A stretch of DNA of 64,000 nucleotides from contig NZ_FUYS01000003.1 of NCBI RefSeq assembly GCF_900168055.1, positions 372,001 through 436,000 of the forward strand, given 5' to 3'. A model generated the notes under the pieces. It made no database searches. It saw only the letters and a list, made by a program, of their open reading frames with translations, and was not told the DNA's origin. The stretch comes from Parapedobacter luteus. GTDB taxonomy: Bacteria; Bacteroidota; Bacteroidia; Sphingobacteriales; Sphingobacteriaceae. Below are positions 17,479 to 26,896 of the stretch, one piece after another; the stretch's first letter is position 1; each line of letters begins with the position of its first letter. Both the position numbers and the translations under genes were made by a program.

Positions 17479-18548
17479 AAGAAAGGCACCCGCTGCGGGG
17501 TTGTGCTGGGCGCCTCACCGGCGATCTCCGGCCAACCGTTGCGCCAGATGACCTTATCGAGCATCAGCATCCTCCGGCTTGCCCCACTTGAAACCTTGCC
17601 TTGCGTTCGATCGATACCATGATAGATGAACCAATCTGTTCCTGCATCATCGGTAATGAGCCGCGCATTGTGTCCAGGGCCGGCGAACTTGTCGTTGCCT
17701 TTCAGGAACAACGTCCCATTGCCGCGGGCTGTGATCGGATTCCCAGCTTTATCGAGATAAGGTCCCATCAGGCGCTCAGACCGGGCGACCAGCACATGAT
17801 ACTGACTGTTGGCTCCATCGCAACAACTTCCCTTGGAACCGAAGAAATAATAGTATCCATCCCGCTTATGGATCAGGACGGCCTCAAAATCGCCTGCTGC
17901 CAGCTTGATTTTTCGGCTAAGATCAGGTACGGACAGGCCGTCGTCTGCCAACTCCACAACATAGGTGCCCTGGGTAGGCGCATCACTGAAACTGCCCCAA
18001 AACAGGTACTTTTTCCCTGCTTCTTCATAATAAAATGGATCGATGGAGTTGGGTACATCCACTTCTTCGCTGGTAAATAGTTTGCCGTGGTCGACAAAAG
18101 GCCCTGTAGGTTTCGTTGCGATGGCTACGCCGACACCGGGATTGGGGTCGCCCCATGTGGAATATGCATAATAGAGGTAATACTTGCCGTCTACATAGTT
18201 TACATCTGGCGCCCAAAGGCCGCCATTGCTTTTCCACGTAGGCTTACTGGAAAACGCCTGCCCTACGACTTGCCAATCGACCAAATTGGCTGATTGCAAA
18301 ACGGGAATCAACCGGCTGCCTTGGCCATCACCCCAATTATCTTGGGTACCATAGGCGTAAAAGTATCCCGAGTGTGGATCACGGATAACCGATGGGTCAG
18401 CGAGGATAGGTTCAAAAACGGGGTTGATATAGGTGCTGTCTTGACGGACAGGGGCATGCTGACTATCCGGATGCGGGCTGGCGACCATGGTGCCGCATCC
18501 GGCAACAGCTGCTGTAAGTAGCTGGGAAAAAAATACAGGTAATATCAT
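17472..18548 (-). CDS. Glycoside hydrolase family 43 lipoprotein (copy A)
   Basis: A 358-residue five-bladed propeller enzyme of GH43, probably an arabinanase or alpha-L-arabinofuranosidase. The lipobox VAGC lies near residue 18. Catalytic residues are visible: Asp in ILADPSV (base), Asp in PNSIDPFYYEE (pKa modulator) and Glu in AAGDFEAVLIHKRDG (acid). An unusual CysCys pair occurs in GSKGSCCDGANSQY. The protein is closely similar along its whole length to the GH43 at 19648-20745, implying tandem duplication. It is last in the GH5-SusC-SusD-GH43 operon and convergent with the AraC gene. Confidence 0.9.
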   Translation of the reverse strand: MILPVFFSQLLTAAVAGCGTMVASPHPDSQHAPVRQDSTYINPVFEPILADPSVIRDPHSGYFYAYGTQDNWGDGQGSRLIPVLQSANLVDWQVVGQAFSSKPTWKSNGGLWAPDVNYVDGKYYLYYAYSTWGDPNPGVGVAIATKPTGPFVDHGKLFTSEEVDVPNSIDPFYYEEAGKKYLFWGSFSDAPTQGTYVVELADDGLSVPDLSRKIKLAAGDFEAVLIHKRDGYYYFFGSKGSCCDGANSQYHVLVARSERLMGPYLDKAGNPITARGNGTLFLKGNDKFAGPGHNARLITDDAGTDWFIYHGIDRTQGKVSSGASRRMLMLDKVIWRNGWPEIAGEAPSTTPQRVPFFQ

Positions 18549-18622
18549 TGCTTATTATTTTTTGTGTTTCAATCCACCGCAAACACTTCGGAAGGATATC
18601 GATGTATGCACCATTGAAAAGT

Positions 18623-19624
18623 TCAATTTTTTTTGGCCAGCACGGGTTCAATGACCGCGTCGCTATTTATACTAAACGTGTATAGGCCGGCCTCAGCGTC
18701 CCATTGTTTGATGACAGGGACTATCCGCGTCTTCCGGGGGCTTACCTGCTGTTGATTAAAATGCACGTGATATACATAATACAATTGGCCGTCTAATCCT
18801 TCGAACAAATCACCGTGCCCAGCGCCGTTTTCGCTTACGACAGAACGGTGCAGGATGGGGCTATCATGGTGCTTGACCCAAGGGCCGTATGGCGAATCCG
18901 ATACGGCATATCCGACAGCATAATCAACGCTTTTGTAATGGTTGGCCGAATAGAACAGGTAGTATTTGCCCTTCAGTTTGACAACGGTTGGACCTTCCAT
19001 GATGGGCGACGCCCCATAAGCCGGAGTGGCTTCCCAGGGTTCGGTCTGGCCAAAGCATTTTGTCAGCGTTTCCGGCTTAATCGTGCCCTTTGCTAAATCA
19101 AACTCGGCTACCCACAGGTAATTACCGTCATCAAACCGCACATGGTAAAGGTAGTATTTATCGTCGTCATCCTTGAAAATATAAGAGTCGATATTTTTTT
19201 CGGAGCTGTCAATGGCGACGACTTCTTTTTGCCGGTATGGCCCAAACAAAGTCGTTGACTGTGCCAATACGGTTTGTTCATTGGCTGTATACGTGAGGTA
19301 ATACGTGTCCGTTGCCTTGAATAGCTGTGGCGCCCAAAAGCCTTCTGTACCATACGTTTGGTCTCCTTGGGTCAGAATCATGTGTACAGCATCATTTGCT
19401 CCGGTAGGCGGAGCCCAGGTTTTCAAGTCATCAGATTCCAACATGGAAAACCCCGGTGCCCCACCGGCACTGCCTCCGGTTCCGGTCAAGTAGTATTTAC
19501 CATTGTCTACATATATCGTCGGATCTGCAAAAAACAAATCTTGCTCTTCCTGGGCTGATAGCCGCATTGCAGAAAATGACAAGACATGGATGAGCATGAC
19601 GGCATAACGAATAAGCATTTTCAT
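18623..19624 (-). CDS. Glycoside hydrolase family 43 (copy B, divergent)
   Basis: A 333-residue exported GH43 enzyme with a signal peptide ending near RLSAQ. Catalytic Asp is in FFADPTIY, the modulator Asp in KNIDSYIFKD and the acid Glu in PIMEGPTVV. It is only distantly related to the two flanking GH43 genes, so it likely attacks a different linkage of the same glycan, such as arabinofuranosyl or xylosyl side chains. It lies 23 bases after copy C and 74 before copy A in one operon. Confidence 0.88.
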   Translation of the reverse strand: MKMLIRYAVMLIHVLSFSAMRLSAQEEQDLFFADPTIYVDNGKYYLTGTGGSAGGAPGFSMLESDDLKTWAPPTGANDAVHMILTQGDQTYGTEGFWAPQLFKATDTYYLTYTANEQTVLAQSTTLFGPYRQKEVVAIDSSEKNIDSYIFKDDDDKYYLYHVRFDDGNYLWVAEFDLAKGTIKPETLTKCFGQTEPWEATPAYGASPIMEGPTVVKLKGKYYLFYSANHYKSVDYAVGYAVSDSPYGPWVKHHDSPILHRSVVSENGAGHGDLFEGLDGQLYYVYHVHFNQQQVSPRKTRIVPVIKQWDAEAGLYTFSINSDAVIEPVLAKKN

Positions 19625-19647
19625 TTTTTATCTTTTATACTCCCCTT

Positions 19648-20745
19648 TTATTGAAACACCGGCGCTTCTTGCGGAGAAGTACTAGGTGTACCGCCGGCAA
19701 TCGCCGGCCAGCCGTCACGCCAGGTTATGCGATCAAGCATGAGCATCCGACGGCTGGCGCCGCTGCTCACGGTTCCCCGGCTTCTATCGATACCATGATA
19801 AATAAACCAATCTGTACTATTGTCGTCGGTGATTAACCGCGCATTATGCCCGGGCCCTACGAACACATTATTACCTTCGATGAGCAGCGTTCCTTTGCCT
19901 CGTTCTGAAATATCATCTCCGTTTTTATCCAAGTAAGGTCCGGCCAAATCCGTTGATCGCGCAACCAATACGTGATATTGACTATTGGCTCCCTCACAGC
20001 AGCTGCCCTTTGAACCGAAAAAATAGTAGAAACCTTCCCGTTTATGAATCATCACTGCCTCGAAATCCCCTGCGGCGATCTTGAATTTCCGGCTGAAGTC
20101 CGGTACGGATAAACCATCGTCGGCCAACAGCACGCCATAAGTACCTTGCGTGGGCGCGTCGCTGAAACTACCCCAAAACAGATACTTTTGCCCATCTTCT
20201 TCAAAATAGAATGGATCAATTGAATTAGGCACGTCTATCTCCTGGCTGGTAAATAGCTTGCCATGATCGACGAAGGGCCCGGTAGGATTTTCAGCCAATG
20301 CCACACCGATCCCCGGGTTGGGATCACCCCAAGTGGAATAAGCATAATACATGTAATACCGGCCATTCACGTGAACGACCTCCGGCGCCCATAGCCATCC
20401 ATTGTCCTTCCATGTTGGCTTGGCGGTGAACGCATTGCCCATTACCGTCCAGTTCACAAGATCTGCGGATCGCAGAATAGGTATCAGGCGACTGCCTTGT
20501 CCGTCTCCCCAATTATCTTCGGTACCATAGGCGTAGAAAAAACCGGTCTGTGGATCGCGTACAACCGATGGATCCGCCAAGATGGGCTCAAATACCGGGT
20601 TGGTGTACCGAGTCACCTCCGGCTCAGGCCCAGGCACCTCCGGCCCATCGTTGTTACTTGACTTGCTGCAAGCGATGGCAACCAGTATAAGTACAACCAA
20701 AACGGAAGAGCGAACGGTTGTTGTTTTCATCGATATCTTCATCAT
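19648..20745 (-). CDS. Glycoside hydrolase family 43 lipoprotein (copy C)
   Basis: A 365-residue GH43 lipoprotein (lipobox near LVAIAC) with a short proline- and glutamate-rich linker (PEVPGPEPEV) lifting the domain from the membrane. Catalytic Asp lies in ILADPSV, Asp in PNSIDPFYFEE and Glu in AAGDFEAVMIHKREG. It is the near-duplicate of copy A but has a longer linker. Its start is 5 bases after susD, so it is translated with the import system and is likely surface exposed. Endo-arabinanase activity is the most likely role. Confidence 0.9.
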   Translation of the reverse strand: MMKISMKTTTVRSSVLVVLILVAIACSKSSNNDGPEVPGPEPEVTRYTNPVFEPILADPSVVRDPQTGFFYAYGTEDNWGDGQGSRLIPILRSADLVNWTVMGNAFTAKPTWKDNGWLWAPEVVHVNGRYYMYYAYSTWGDPNPGIGVALAENPTGPFVDHGKLFTSQEIDVPNSIDPFYFEEDGQKYLFWGSFSDAPTQGTYGVLLADDGLSVPDFSRKFKIAAGDFEAVMIHKREGFYYFFGSKGSCCEGANSQYHVLVARSTDLAGPYLDKNGDDISERGKGTLLIEGNNVFVGPGHNARLITDDNSTDWFIYHGIDRSRGTVSSGASRRMLMLDRITWRDGWPAIAGGTPSTSPQEAPVFQ

Positions 20746-20750
20746 TAACG

Positions 20751-22286
20751 CTAATAATTTTGGTTCTGCGATAAGTTGGGGTTCAAATCGATATCGGTCT
20801 GCGGAATGGGATAATACTCGTGACGTCCCTCCACAAAGTTAGTAAATTCGGGATCACGGTCGGCAAGATGGGGGCCAAGATCTCCCCAACGCAGCAAATC
20901 TGCCCACCGCCAGCCCTCACCAGCCAGTTCCACCAATCGCTCATGCTTAATCTGTTCGTGGAAAGCCTGCTGGTTCAGCCCCGGCCGAGCCTCGCTCAGC
21001 GGCTGCAGCCCAGCACGTACACGCACGCGGTCCACATATGGATAGGCCTCAGCGGTACGATTCATACCATTAAGGCATTCAGCATACATAAGCAAGACAT
21101 CTGCATACCGGATCATCCGATAGTTGTTGGGCGAACGAAATCCCTCCTGATTTTTCCAATGGTCATTCAAAAATTTCCTAAACCAAACGCCATTGGCCTG
21201 AGGCCCCGATCCATACCGCTCGGCGAACGTCTGTCCGTACACCATGGTAGCCGCTGGCCCGGCCGGATCCGTATAGTCGAAGATAAATGAAGCCGCTAGC
21301 CGTGGATCGCGTTCGCCGTCTACCGTCTGCTCTTGCAGGAACTCATCGACTACCCATCGACGGGCAGCACCATCGCTGAAGCCCACGCCCGGCGGCGCAT
21401 AGAACTGGGCTATCGACGTACCAGTGTTATTGATCTGGCTTTCGTTCACGTCGTCATCCGTGGTTTCCGCCAAGTTTTCGCTAAATTGAATTTCAAACAC
21501 CGATTCGATATTATTTTCAGTGGTTACCAAAAAATTATCCCTGTAATCTTGTGTCAAGTCATACACATTACGCCCCTCTCCGGTGACCAACCACTCAAAT
21601 GCTTGGGCGGCCTGTTCATACAGGTTTTGTTGCAGGTAGGTTTTGCCGAGCAGCGCATACGCAGCTCCTCTTGTAGCCCGCCCGACATTATTACCGGTAT
21701 AGGAAATGGGCAGGTCGGGAATCGCCTCGGTCAGGTCGGCCGCAACCTGCGCATATGCTTCGGCCGTAGTGGCATTCGGTGGCATATCATCCACTTGTGA
21801 TGGCTCGAGCATAAGCGGCGGACGCCCGAAGTAAAGGGTCAGGTTGAAATAAAATAACCCCCTAAGAAACTTCGCCTCAGCGATCAGCCTTCTTTTCAGG
21901 TTGTCGTCCATCGTTATCTCAGGTACATTGGCCAATACTTGGTTTGCCCTGAATACCCCGACATACAACGTGTGCCATGTAGAAGCTGTCAATCCCAGGT
22001 TGTAGTCCGTTTGGTTGAAACTCATCAGGTTGTTGAGCCCGCCGTCACCGCCGGAGCCAAAACCCTCGTCCGATTTGAGCGTACCGTGGTAGTAAATCCA
22101 TCTCGAATACAGTGCAGGGGTCCGGTAGAACGTGCTATATACTGCGTTCACTCCCCTTTCGGCGTCATCAGCGGTCGCCCAAAAACTGGCGATGGTAGCC
22201 GCATTGGGATTTATCTCGTTGAAATCGCGCGTACATGAACCTGCTATCAACAGCACCGACAATACTATCGTTCCTAATTTTTTCAT
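20751..22286 (-). CDS. SusD/RagB family glycan-binding lipoprotein
   Basis: A 511-residue SusD homologue, with lipobox ending at Cys18 (LIAGSC). It carries RDFNEINPNAATIASFWATA, the helical motif AEAKFLRGLFYFNLTLYFGRPPLM and the C-terminal VRVRAGLQPLSE with HERLVELAGEGWRWADLLRW. It lies 33 bases after its SusC partner and 5 before GH43 copy C. It binds the target oligosaccharide at the cell surface. Typical length for the family. Confidence 0.93.
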   Translation of the reverse strand: MKKLGTIVLSVLLIAGSCTRDFNEINPNAATIASFWATADDAERGVNAVYSTFYRTPALYSRWIYYHGTLKSDEGFGSGGDGGLNNLMSFNQTDYNLGLTASTWHTLYVGVFRANQVLANVPEITMDDNLKRRLIAEAKFLRGLFYFNLTLYFGRPPLMLEPSQVDDMPPNATTAEAYAQVAADLTEAIPDLPISYTGNNVGRATRGAAYALLGKTYLQQNLYEQAAQAFEWLVTGEGRNVYDLTQDYRDNFLVTTENNIESVFEIQFSENLAETTDDDVNESQINNTGTSIAQFYAPPGVGFSDGAARRWVVDEFLQEQTVDGERDPRLAASFIFDYTDPAGPAATMVYGQTFAERYGSGPQANGVWFRKFLNDHWKNQEGFRSPNNYRMIRYADVLLMYAECLNGMNRTAEAYPYVDRVRVRAGLQPLSEARPGLNQQAFHEQIKHERLVELAGEGWRWADLLRWGDLGPHLADRDPEFTNFVEGRHEYYPIPQTDIDLNPNLSQNQNY

Positions 22287-22319
22287 GTCGTAGTTTCTTA
22301 ATTAGCTAACTTATTTACA

Positions 22320-25300
22320 TCAAAATCCAAAACCCAATCCGAATGAAATAATCCTGGATGCAGGGTAATTTCCGTTGTCAACCCCCGGTTGGAGGTTGGC
22401 GTTGGCGCCTGTCACATCGGGATCGAGCCCCGTATAACCGGTAAGCGTGAACAGGTTTTGTCCGCTCACATAAACGCGGGTATTGGTAATACCTATTCTG
22501 CCCAGGAGGCGATCAGGAATGGTATACCCCAATTCAACGTTGCGCAGTCTCAGGAACGATCCGTCTTCCAGCCAACGGTCGGAGTTTGCTCTGGCATTCG
22601 AAATAATACCCCGGTCGGCTATTTCTCCTGCGGGGAGTTCACTCACGCCCAAGCGCGGGAAACTGGTGTTGGTATTCTCCGGGGTCCATGGGTTGATTGC
22701 CCGGCGGTAGTTGGAATTGCCATAGCTATCCAAATCGCGGCGGACATCGTTGTAGAGCATATGACCAAACACTCCGTGAAGCTGGATTCCCAACGTAAAG
22801 TTCTTATACGCCGCGTTAAACTGCATGCCTGCGGTGAATTTCGGCCAAGGCGATCCGGCAAACGTCCTATCGTTGTCATTGATATCATCGCCAGTGCCTC
22901 CGTCAACCAAGTTGACATACCGGATGTCGCCGGGCTGAGCAATGTCTGCCTGCGCCCTGTGTTCGGCGATCTCTTCGGCGGATTGGAACAAGCCGTCGGT
23001 GCGTATCAGGAAATACTCACCTACCGAGCGGCCTACTTGTGTACGCGTATGGCCTGAGGTAATGTAGTTGCGTTGAAGCCCCGTTTCCGGATCGACGCCC
23101 AAGCTCCCTAGTTCGAGTACCTTATTCCGGATAAAGCTGACGTTAGCCATGACATCCCATTTGAATTCGCCGCCGATCTGGGGCCGATAACCGAGATCAA
23201 TCTCAATACCTTTGTTTTCAATCGATCCGATATTGACCAACGGATCCCCCTGCAAGTTGCCCAAATACATTGGCAGCGGCTGCCCAACCAATACATCTTT
23301 TGAAACCGACCGGAAAATATCGAATCCGACCATCACTTGATTATCCAGCACGGTGGCGTCGAAACCTATGTTCGTGGTAGCTTTTGATTCCCACCGGAGA
23401 TCTTCATATACGAGACGGGCTTGTATGGCGCCGGGGAACGTTTCCTGCCCAGGTCCCAGGACAACGTTGGGGCCTTGGTTGAGATATCCAATGTATTCAT
23501 AAGCACTGAGGTTTGCCGCACCAAGTACCCCGTAGGATCCGCGTACTTTAAAGTCGTTTACCCAGGGTATGTCGAAAAATTCCTCATTGCTGAGCCGCCA
23601 GCCCAAGGCTACGGAAGGAAAATTACCTACGCGGTAATCGGGTGAGAAACGCGAATCTTTGTCCGAGCGAAAGGTAAACGTAGCCAAGTACCTGTCGTCA
23701 TACGTATAGTTGATCCGGCCCAGATAGGAATCGATGTAATAGCGCTGCAGGCTGCCTGCTGCCGCCATATCGCCTGTTGCCGAGTTGATCGTGGTAAAAT
23801 ACTCACCGCCAAACCGTGCCAGCTGCAAACGCGAAGCATTGACATTGTCCGTCTGCACAGTCTGCTGCGTGAATCCGACCACTCCATTCAAGTGATGTTT
23901 GCCAAAGTTATAGTCGTAATTGACCGTATGTTCAAAAAGGTAACTCAAAAACTGGGACCGGTTTTCCCCGACGGAGCTAAATTCGGGTGATTGGTTTTGA
24001 TACCATGAGCCGTCCTTACGGATCGATCTGCTCTTGTCGAAGCTGGTTTCCAGTCCGGCATTGAACCGGTAGCTCAAACCATTGATGATATCGACGTCCA
24101 CATAGGCGTTACCGATGATTTTTGCAAAGTTATTCCTCGTCGAAGTGATATCAGCGATGGCTACCTGGTTGCGGGAAAAGGTATTGATAAACGATGCCGA
24201 CCCGTAACCCCATCCTCCAGGGTTGGCGCCGCTGATCAGGTCGTCGCTCCGCACGGGGAGAATTGGGACGCTCGTCCACATATCATACCAAGGATTACCA
24301 GCGAATGCCCCACCTTGGAACGGCGTATTCCTCGTCGAGTTGGTAATCGCAATATTTTCACCTATTTTGACCCGGCCTTTTCGAAGCTCGCCATTTACGC
24401 GAAGGGACATCCGTTCGAAATCGCGGGCAATAAGTGTACCCTTGTCCTTGAAATAGCCAGCAGATATCAGGTAGTTGGTGTTTTCGCTTCCGCCGGATAT
24501 AGACGCGTTCAGGTCGCTTACCGCTCCGGTACGCAACAGTTCATCGGCCCAATTGGTATTCACATCCCCCTGGTAGTTGGCAATGCCCGGTTGAATAGCG
24601 TAACCAGCCATTTCATAGGCCCTTCTGTTGGTTGCAGCATATTCCGGGCCGTCCATCATGTCATACCGGCGCGGTACGGTGGATACGCTTTGCCGGGCTG
24701 AAACCTCGAATTTCGGTTCGCCGGGACGACCCTTTTTGGTGGTGATAATGACCACGCCGTTCGCCGCACGGGAGCCATAGATGGCTGCCGCGGACGCATC
24801 TTTCAACACCTGCACGCTTTCAATATCAGCGGGGTTTACGGTCGTGTTGGGATCGGCAAACATGCCGTCGATAACATACAATGGATTGGCGTTGCCGTAA
24901 AAAGTGCTGAGGCCGCGTATATTCACCACGGCCTCCTGCCCGGGCGCCCCACCATTCCGCACCGTGATGCCGGAAGACAGTCCCTGCAAGGATTCGGGCA
25001 GCGACCGCGCTACGGTCCTTTGTGCTTCGGCGGTATTGACAATCCCTGTGGCGCCGGTAAGGTCTTTACGGCGAACGGCCTGATATCCGATAACCACTAC
25101 CTCATCCAATGTAGCCTGCGCTTCATCTACCTGAAGCGTAAATACCTGATCCAGCTCATTGCCCACCACCGCCTCAAGAGGCAGGTATCCCTGGTAAGTA
25201 ATCACAATGACGGCATTGCCATCGGCTACCTCAAGCTTGAACCGTCCTTGCTCATCCGCCGCTGTGCCACGGCTAGTCCCTTTGACCACAATGGTTGCAT

Positions 25301-25415
25301 TGGGCAGCGGTTGCCCACCCTCGTCCACTACTTGCCCGTTCAATACCTGTTGCGCAAACGCCATGGTATGAACACTGACAAAAAAGAAAAAACATATAAA
25401 AATCCTGTGTATCAT
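22320..25415 (-). CDS. SusC/RagA family TonB-dependent outer-membrane transporter
   Basis: A 1031-residue transporter. A signal peptide (to AFAQ near residue 22) is followed by a carboxypeptidase-regulatory-like domain (LNGQVVDEGGQPLPNATIVV), then ATLDEVVVIGY, the SusC signature. The plug has VNIRGLSTFYGNANPLYVID and VQVLKDASAAAIYGSRAANG, and the barrel ends IISFGLGFGF. It lies 26 bases after the GH5 gene and 33 before susD. It imports oligosaccharides made by the surface enzymes of the same operon. Confidence 0.95.
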   Translation of the reverse strand: MIHRIFICFFFFVSVHTMAFAQQVLNGQVVDEGGQPLPNATIVVKGTSRGTAADEQGRFKLEVADGNAVIVITYQGYLPLEAVVGNELDQVFTLQVDEAQATLDEVVVIGYQAVRRKDLTGATGIVNTAEAQRTVARSLPESLQGLSSGITVRNGGAPGQEAVVNIRGLSTFYGNANPLYVIDGMFADPNTTVNPADIESVQVLKDASAAAIYGSRAANGVVIITTKKGRPGEPKFEVSARQSVSTVPRRYDMMDGPEYAATNRRAYEMAGYAIQPGIANYQGDVNTNWADELLRTGAVSDLNASISGGSENTNYLISAGYFKDKGTLIARDFERMSLRVNGELRKGRVKIGENIAITNSTRNTPFQGGAFAGNPWYDMWTSVPILPVRSDDLISGANPGGWGYGSASFINTFSRNQVAIADITSTRNNFAKIIGNAYVDVDIINGLSYRFNAGLETSFDKSRSIRKDGSWYQNQSPEFSSVGENRSQFLSYLFEHTVNYDYNFGKHHLNGVVGFTQQTVQTDNVNASRLQLARFGGEYFTTINSATGDMAAAGSLQRYYIDSYLGRINYTYDDRYLATFTFRSDKDSRFSPDYRVGNFPSVALGWRLSNEEFFDIPWVNDFKVRGSYGVLGAANLSAYEYIGYLNQGPNVVLGPGQETFPGAIQARLVYEDLRWESKATTNIGFDATVLDNQVMVGFDIFRSVSKDVLVGQPLPMYLGNLQGDPLVNIGSIENKGIEIDLGYRPQIGGEFKWDVMANVSFIRNKVLELGSLGVDPETGLQRNYITSGHTRTQVGRSVGEYFLIRTDGLFQSAEEIAEHRAQADIAQPGDIRYVNLVDGGTGDDINDNDRTFAGSPWPKFTAGMQFNAAYKNFTLGIQLHGVFGHMLYNDVRRDLDSYGNSNYRRAINPWTPENTNTSFPRLGVSELPAGEIADRGIISNARANSDRWLEDGSFLRLRNVELGYTIPDRLLGRIGITNTRVYVSGQNLFTLTGYTGLDPDVTGANANLQPGVDNGNYPASRIISFGLGFGF

Positions 25416-25441
25416 AAAAATAAGTTTAGCTACGTTTGAAT

Positions 25442-26611
25442 CTACTCAGCATTCGTGAGCGTTTTGATCACGTCCACTTCTCCTTGTTTGTACGGCGTGC
25501 CATCGCCGCGGAAAATATCATGAAACCACAATGGAGGCTCCGCCGTGTACGATTTTGTCCAACTGTCCCACGGGTAAATAGTCTGTGTCTTGCCATCGAC
25601 AAATCCCCAGTTGAACATGGCTACATTGTATTTTTTGGCGATGGGCAGAAACCCTTCGAATGTACTGCCGTTGGGACGTGCCATGTATTCGGTGCACCAA
25701 AGCGGCTTGCCATAGCGTTGAAGCTGCTGGATGCGTTTTTCAAAATCTTCTGGCGTATCATAATTGTGAAAACTGATAATATCAGACTGCTCGATTTGCA
25801 AACGCTCAATTGGCTTCAAGGTACTATCCGATGACCAATCCCCTGCCCACACTCCAGACGTCAGTGGTTGGGATGGATTGGCTGACCGCGCCCATTCGAA
25901 AGCTTGTTCCAACAGGGGCAACACGTACGATACTTTATCCTTGATTTCAACCGCTTCGTAAGATGGCCCGGTCATGTTATCCGGCTCATTCCAGACATCC
26001 CAACCCAAAATCCGGGGGTCATCAGCAAAATGGCCAATCACTCCCTTCACATAACGCTCCAGCCGCGGGTACTGGGTGCTGTCTTTCAGCGCATGCTGTC
26101 CAGGACTCTGTACCCACCCCGAATTGTGTACATGGGGCTTGGGATCGCGCTGCTTTCCGGCGACAGGGAAGGGATCCCAACAGGAATCAAAAAAAACGAA
26201 CAACGGCCGGATACCATGCTTATCAGTCAATTGCAGAAAGTGGTCAATTCGGGCAATAAACCCTACCGAGTCGTGCTCATACGGCAAATCGTGCAGGTAA
26301 ACACGTGCCGTATTCATGCCAAGATCCGCGGCCCAACCCAGCTCTTTGTCGATGGTCTCGGGGTCAAACGTATCTTCCTGCCACATCTCAAGCTGATTGA
26401 TAGCTGTCGCCGGGGTATAATTGGGCCCGACCAGCCATCCCTGCCCCGCTTGCCAAGCATTAGCTTCCTCGGCCGTCCAGATCTTTCGGTTTGGGTCAAC
26501 ATCCCCTGTTTCTGTTTTTCGATGGTTATCGCAGCCACACCATAAAAAAAGGACACATAACGGAATAAAAAGGGAAGATGTGCTAAAAATTCGCATAGTG
26601 TTTGGTTTCAT
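25442..26611 (-). CDS. GH5-like (clan GH-A) glycoside hydrolase lipoprotein
   Basis: A 389-residue surface lipoprotein (lipobox WCGC, Cys27) with a TIM-barrel cellulase-like fold. The acid/base is Glu209 in WDVWNEPDN and the nucleophile is Glu308 in LWCTEYMARP, the clan GH-A strand 4 and 7 arrangement. It heads the operon that contains SusC, SusD and three GH43 enzymes. Similar proteins are often labelled 1,4-beta-xylanase or cellulase, but linkage specificity cannot be told from sequence. An alternative start is Met6 (26596), which keeps the lipobox. Confidence 0.82.
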   Translation of the reverse strand: MKPNTMRIFSTSSLFIPLCVLFLWCGCDNHRKTETGDVDPNRKIWTAEEANAWQAGQGWLVGPNYTPATAINQLEMWQEDTFDPETIDKELGWAADLGMNTARVYLHDLPYEHDSVGFIARIDHFLQLTDKHGIRPLFVFFDSCWDPFPVAGKQRDPKPHVHNSGWVQSPGQHALKDSTQYPRLERYVKGVIGHFADDPRILGWDVWNEPDNMTGPSYEAVEIKDKVSYVLPLLEQAFEWARSANPSQPLTSGVWAGDWSSDSTLKPIERLQIEQSDIISFHNYDTPEDFEKRIQQLQRYGKPLWCTEYMARPNGSTFEGFLPIAKKYNVAMFNWGFVDGKTQTIYPWDSWTKSYTAEPPLWFHDIFRGDGTPYKQGEVDVIKTLTNAE

Positions 26612-26640
26612 TATTGGTTATTAAATCGGCGCTTGGCCTT

Positions 26641-26657
26641 CGTCATTACAAATGACG
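26641..26657 (-). promoter_or_regulatory. Short hairpin upstream of GH5 gene
   Basis: CGTCAT-tacaa-ATGACG is a 6-bp inverted repeat between the GH5 start and the possible 38-residue small gene. It could be an operator half-site pair for the nearby regulator or a weak terminator of the small gene. Confidence 0.25.
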
Positions 26658-26737
26658 GCATTACGCACGCAGCTCACGATATCATTTTGTTTCAATTTTT
26701 CACTATTTTGTCTCATTGACGCGGCATAGGCTTTCAG

Positions 26738-26854
26738 TTACTTGCCGATCAGTTCGGATCCGCTGCCGTCGACGACTTGCTTCATGGTGATAACCGTGCA
26801 AATCAGCGCGCCCGTTATCTGAAACAAAGCACATATAATAGACTTCCAATTCAA
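26738..26854 (-). CDS. Possible small membrane protein, 38 residues
   Basis: A TTG-initiated frame preceded by a good Shine-Dalgarno sequence (AGGAG, six bases upstream). It encodes 38 residues with one hydrophobic segment (residues 5-24: SIICALFQITGALICTVIT) and a polar tail ending SELIGK. It lies on the minus strand between the divergent HTCS gene and the GH5 gene, almost touching the HTCS promoter box. The TTG start and absence of a clear promoter keep this tentative. I do not recognise a family. Confidence 0.3.
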   Translation of the reverse strand: MNWKSIICALFQITGALICTVITMKQVVDGSGSELIGK

Positions 26855-26864
26855 TTTTTACTCC

Positions 26865-26872
26865 TATCTTTG
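26865..26872 (+). promoter_or_regulatory. -7 box for HTCS sensor gene
   Basis: TATCTTTG matches the Bacteroidota -7 consensus TAnnTTTG, 25 bases before the GTG start at 26897. The predicted leader is about 18 bases. No clear -33 element is present. Confidence 0.5.
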
Positions 26873-26896
26873 ACTTAAACCACAAGGCCTTTTGAT

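Noticed and set aside
22389-23057. A 222-codon plus-strand frame inside the second susC
   Set aside because: It is antisense to the SusC barrel and has no recognisable domain.
25904-26545. A 213-codon plus-strand frame opposite the GH5 gene
   Set aside because: The minus strand has lipobox and both catalytic Glu; the plus frame is a shadow.
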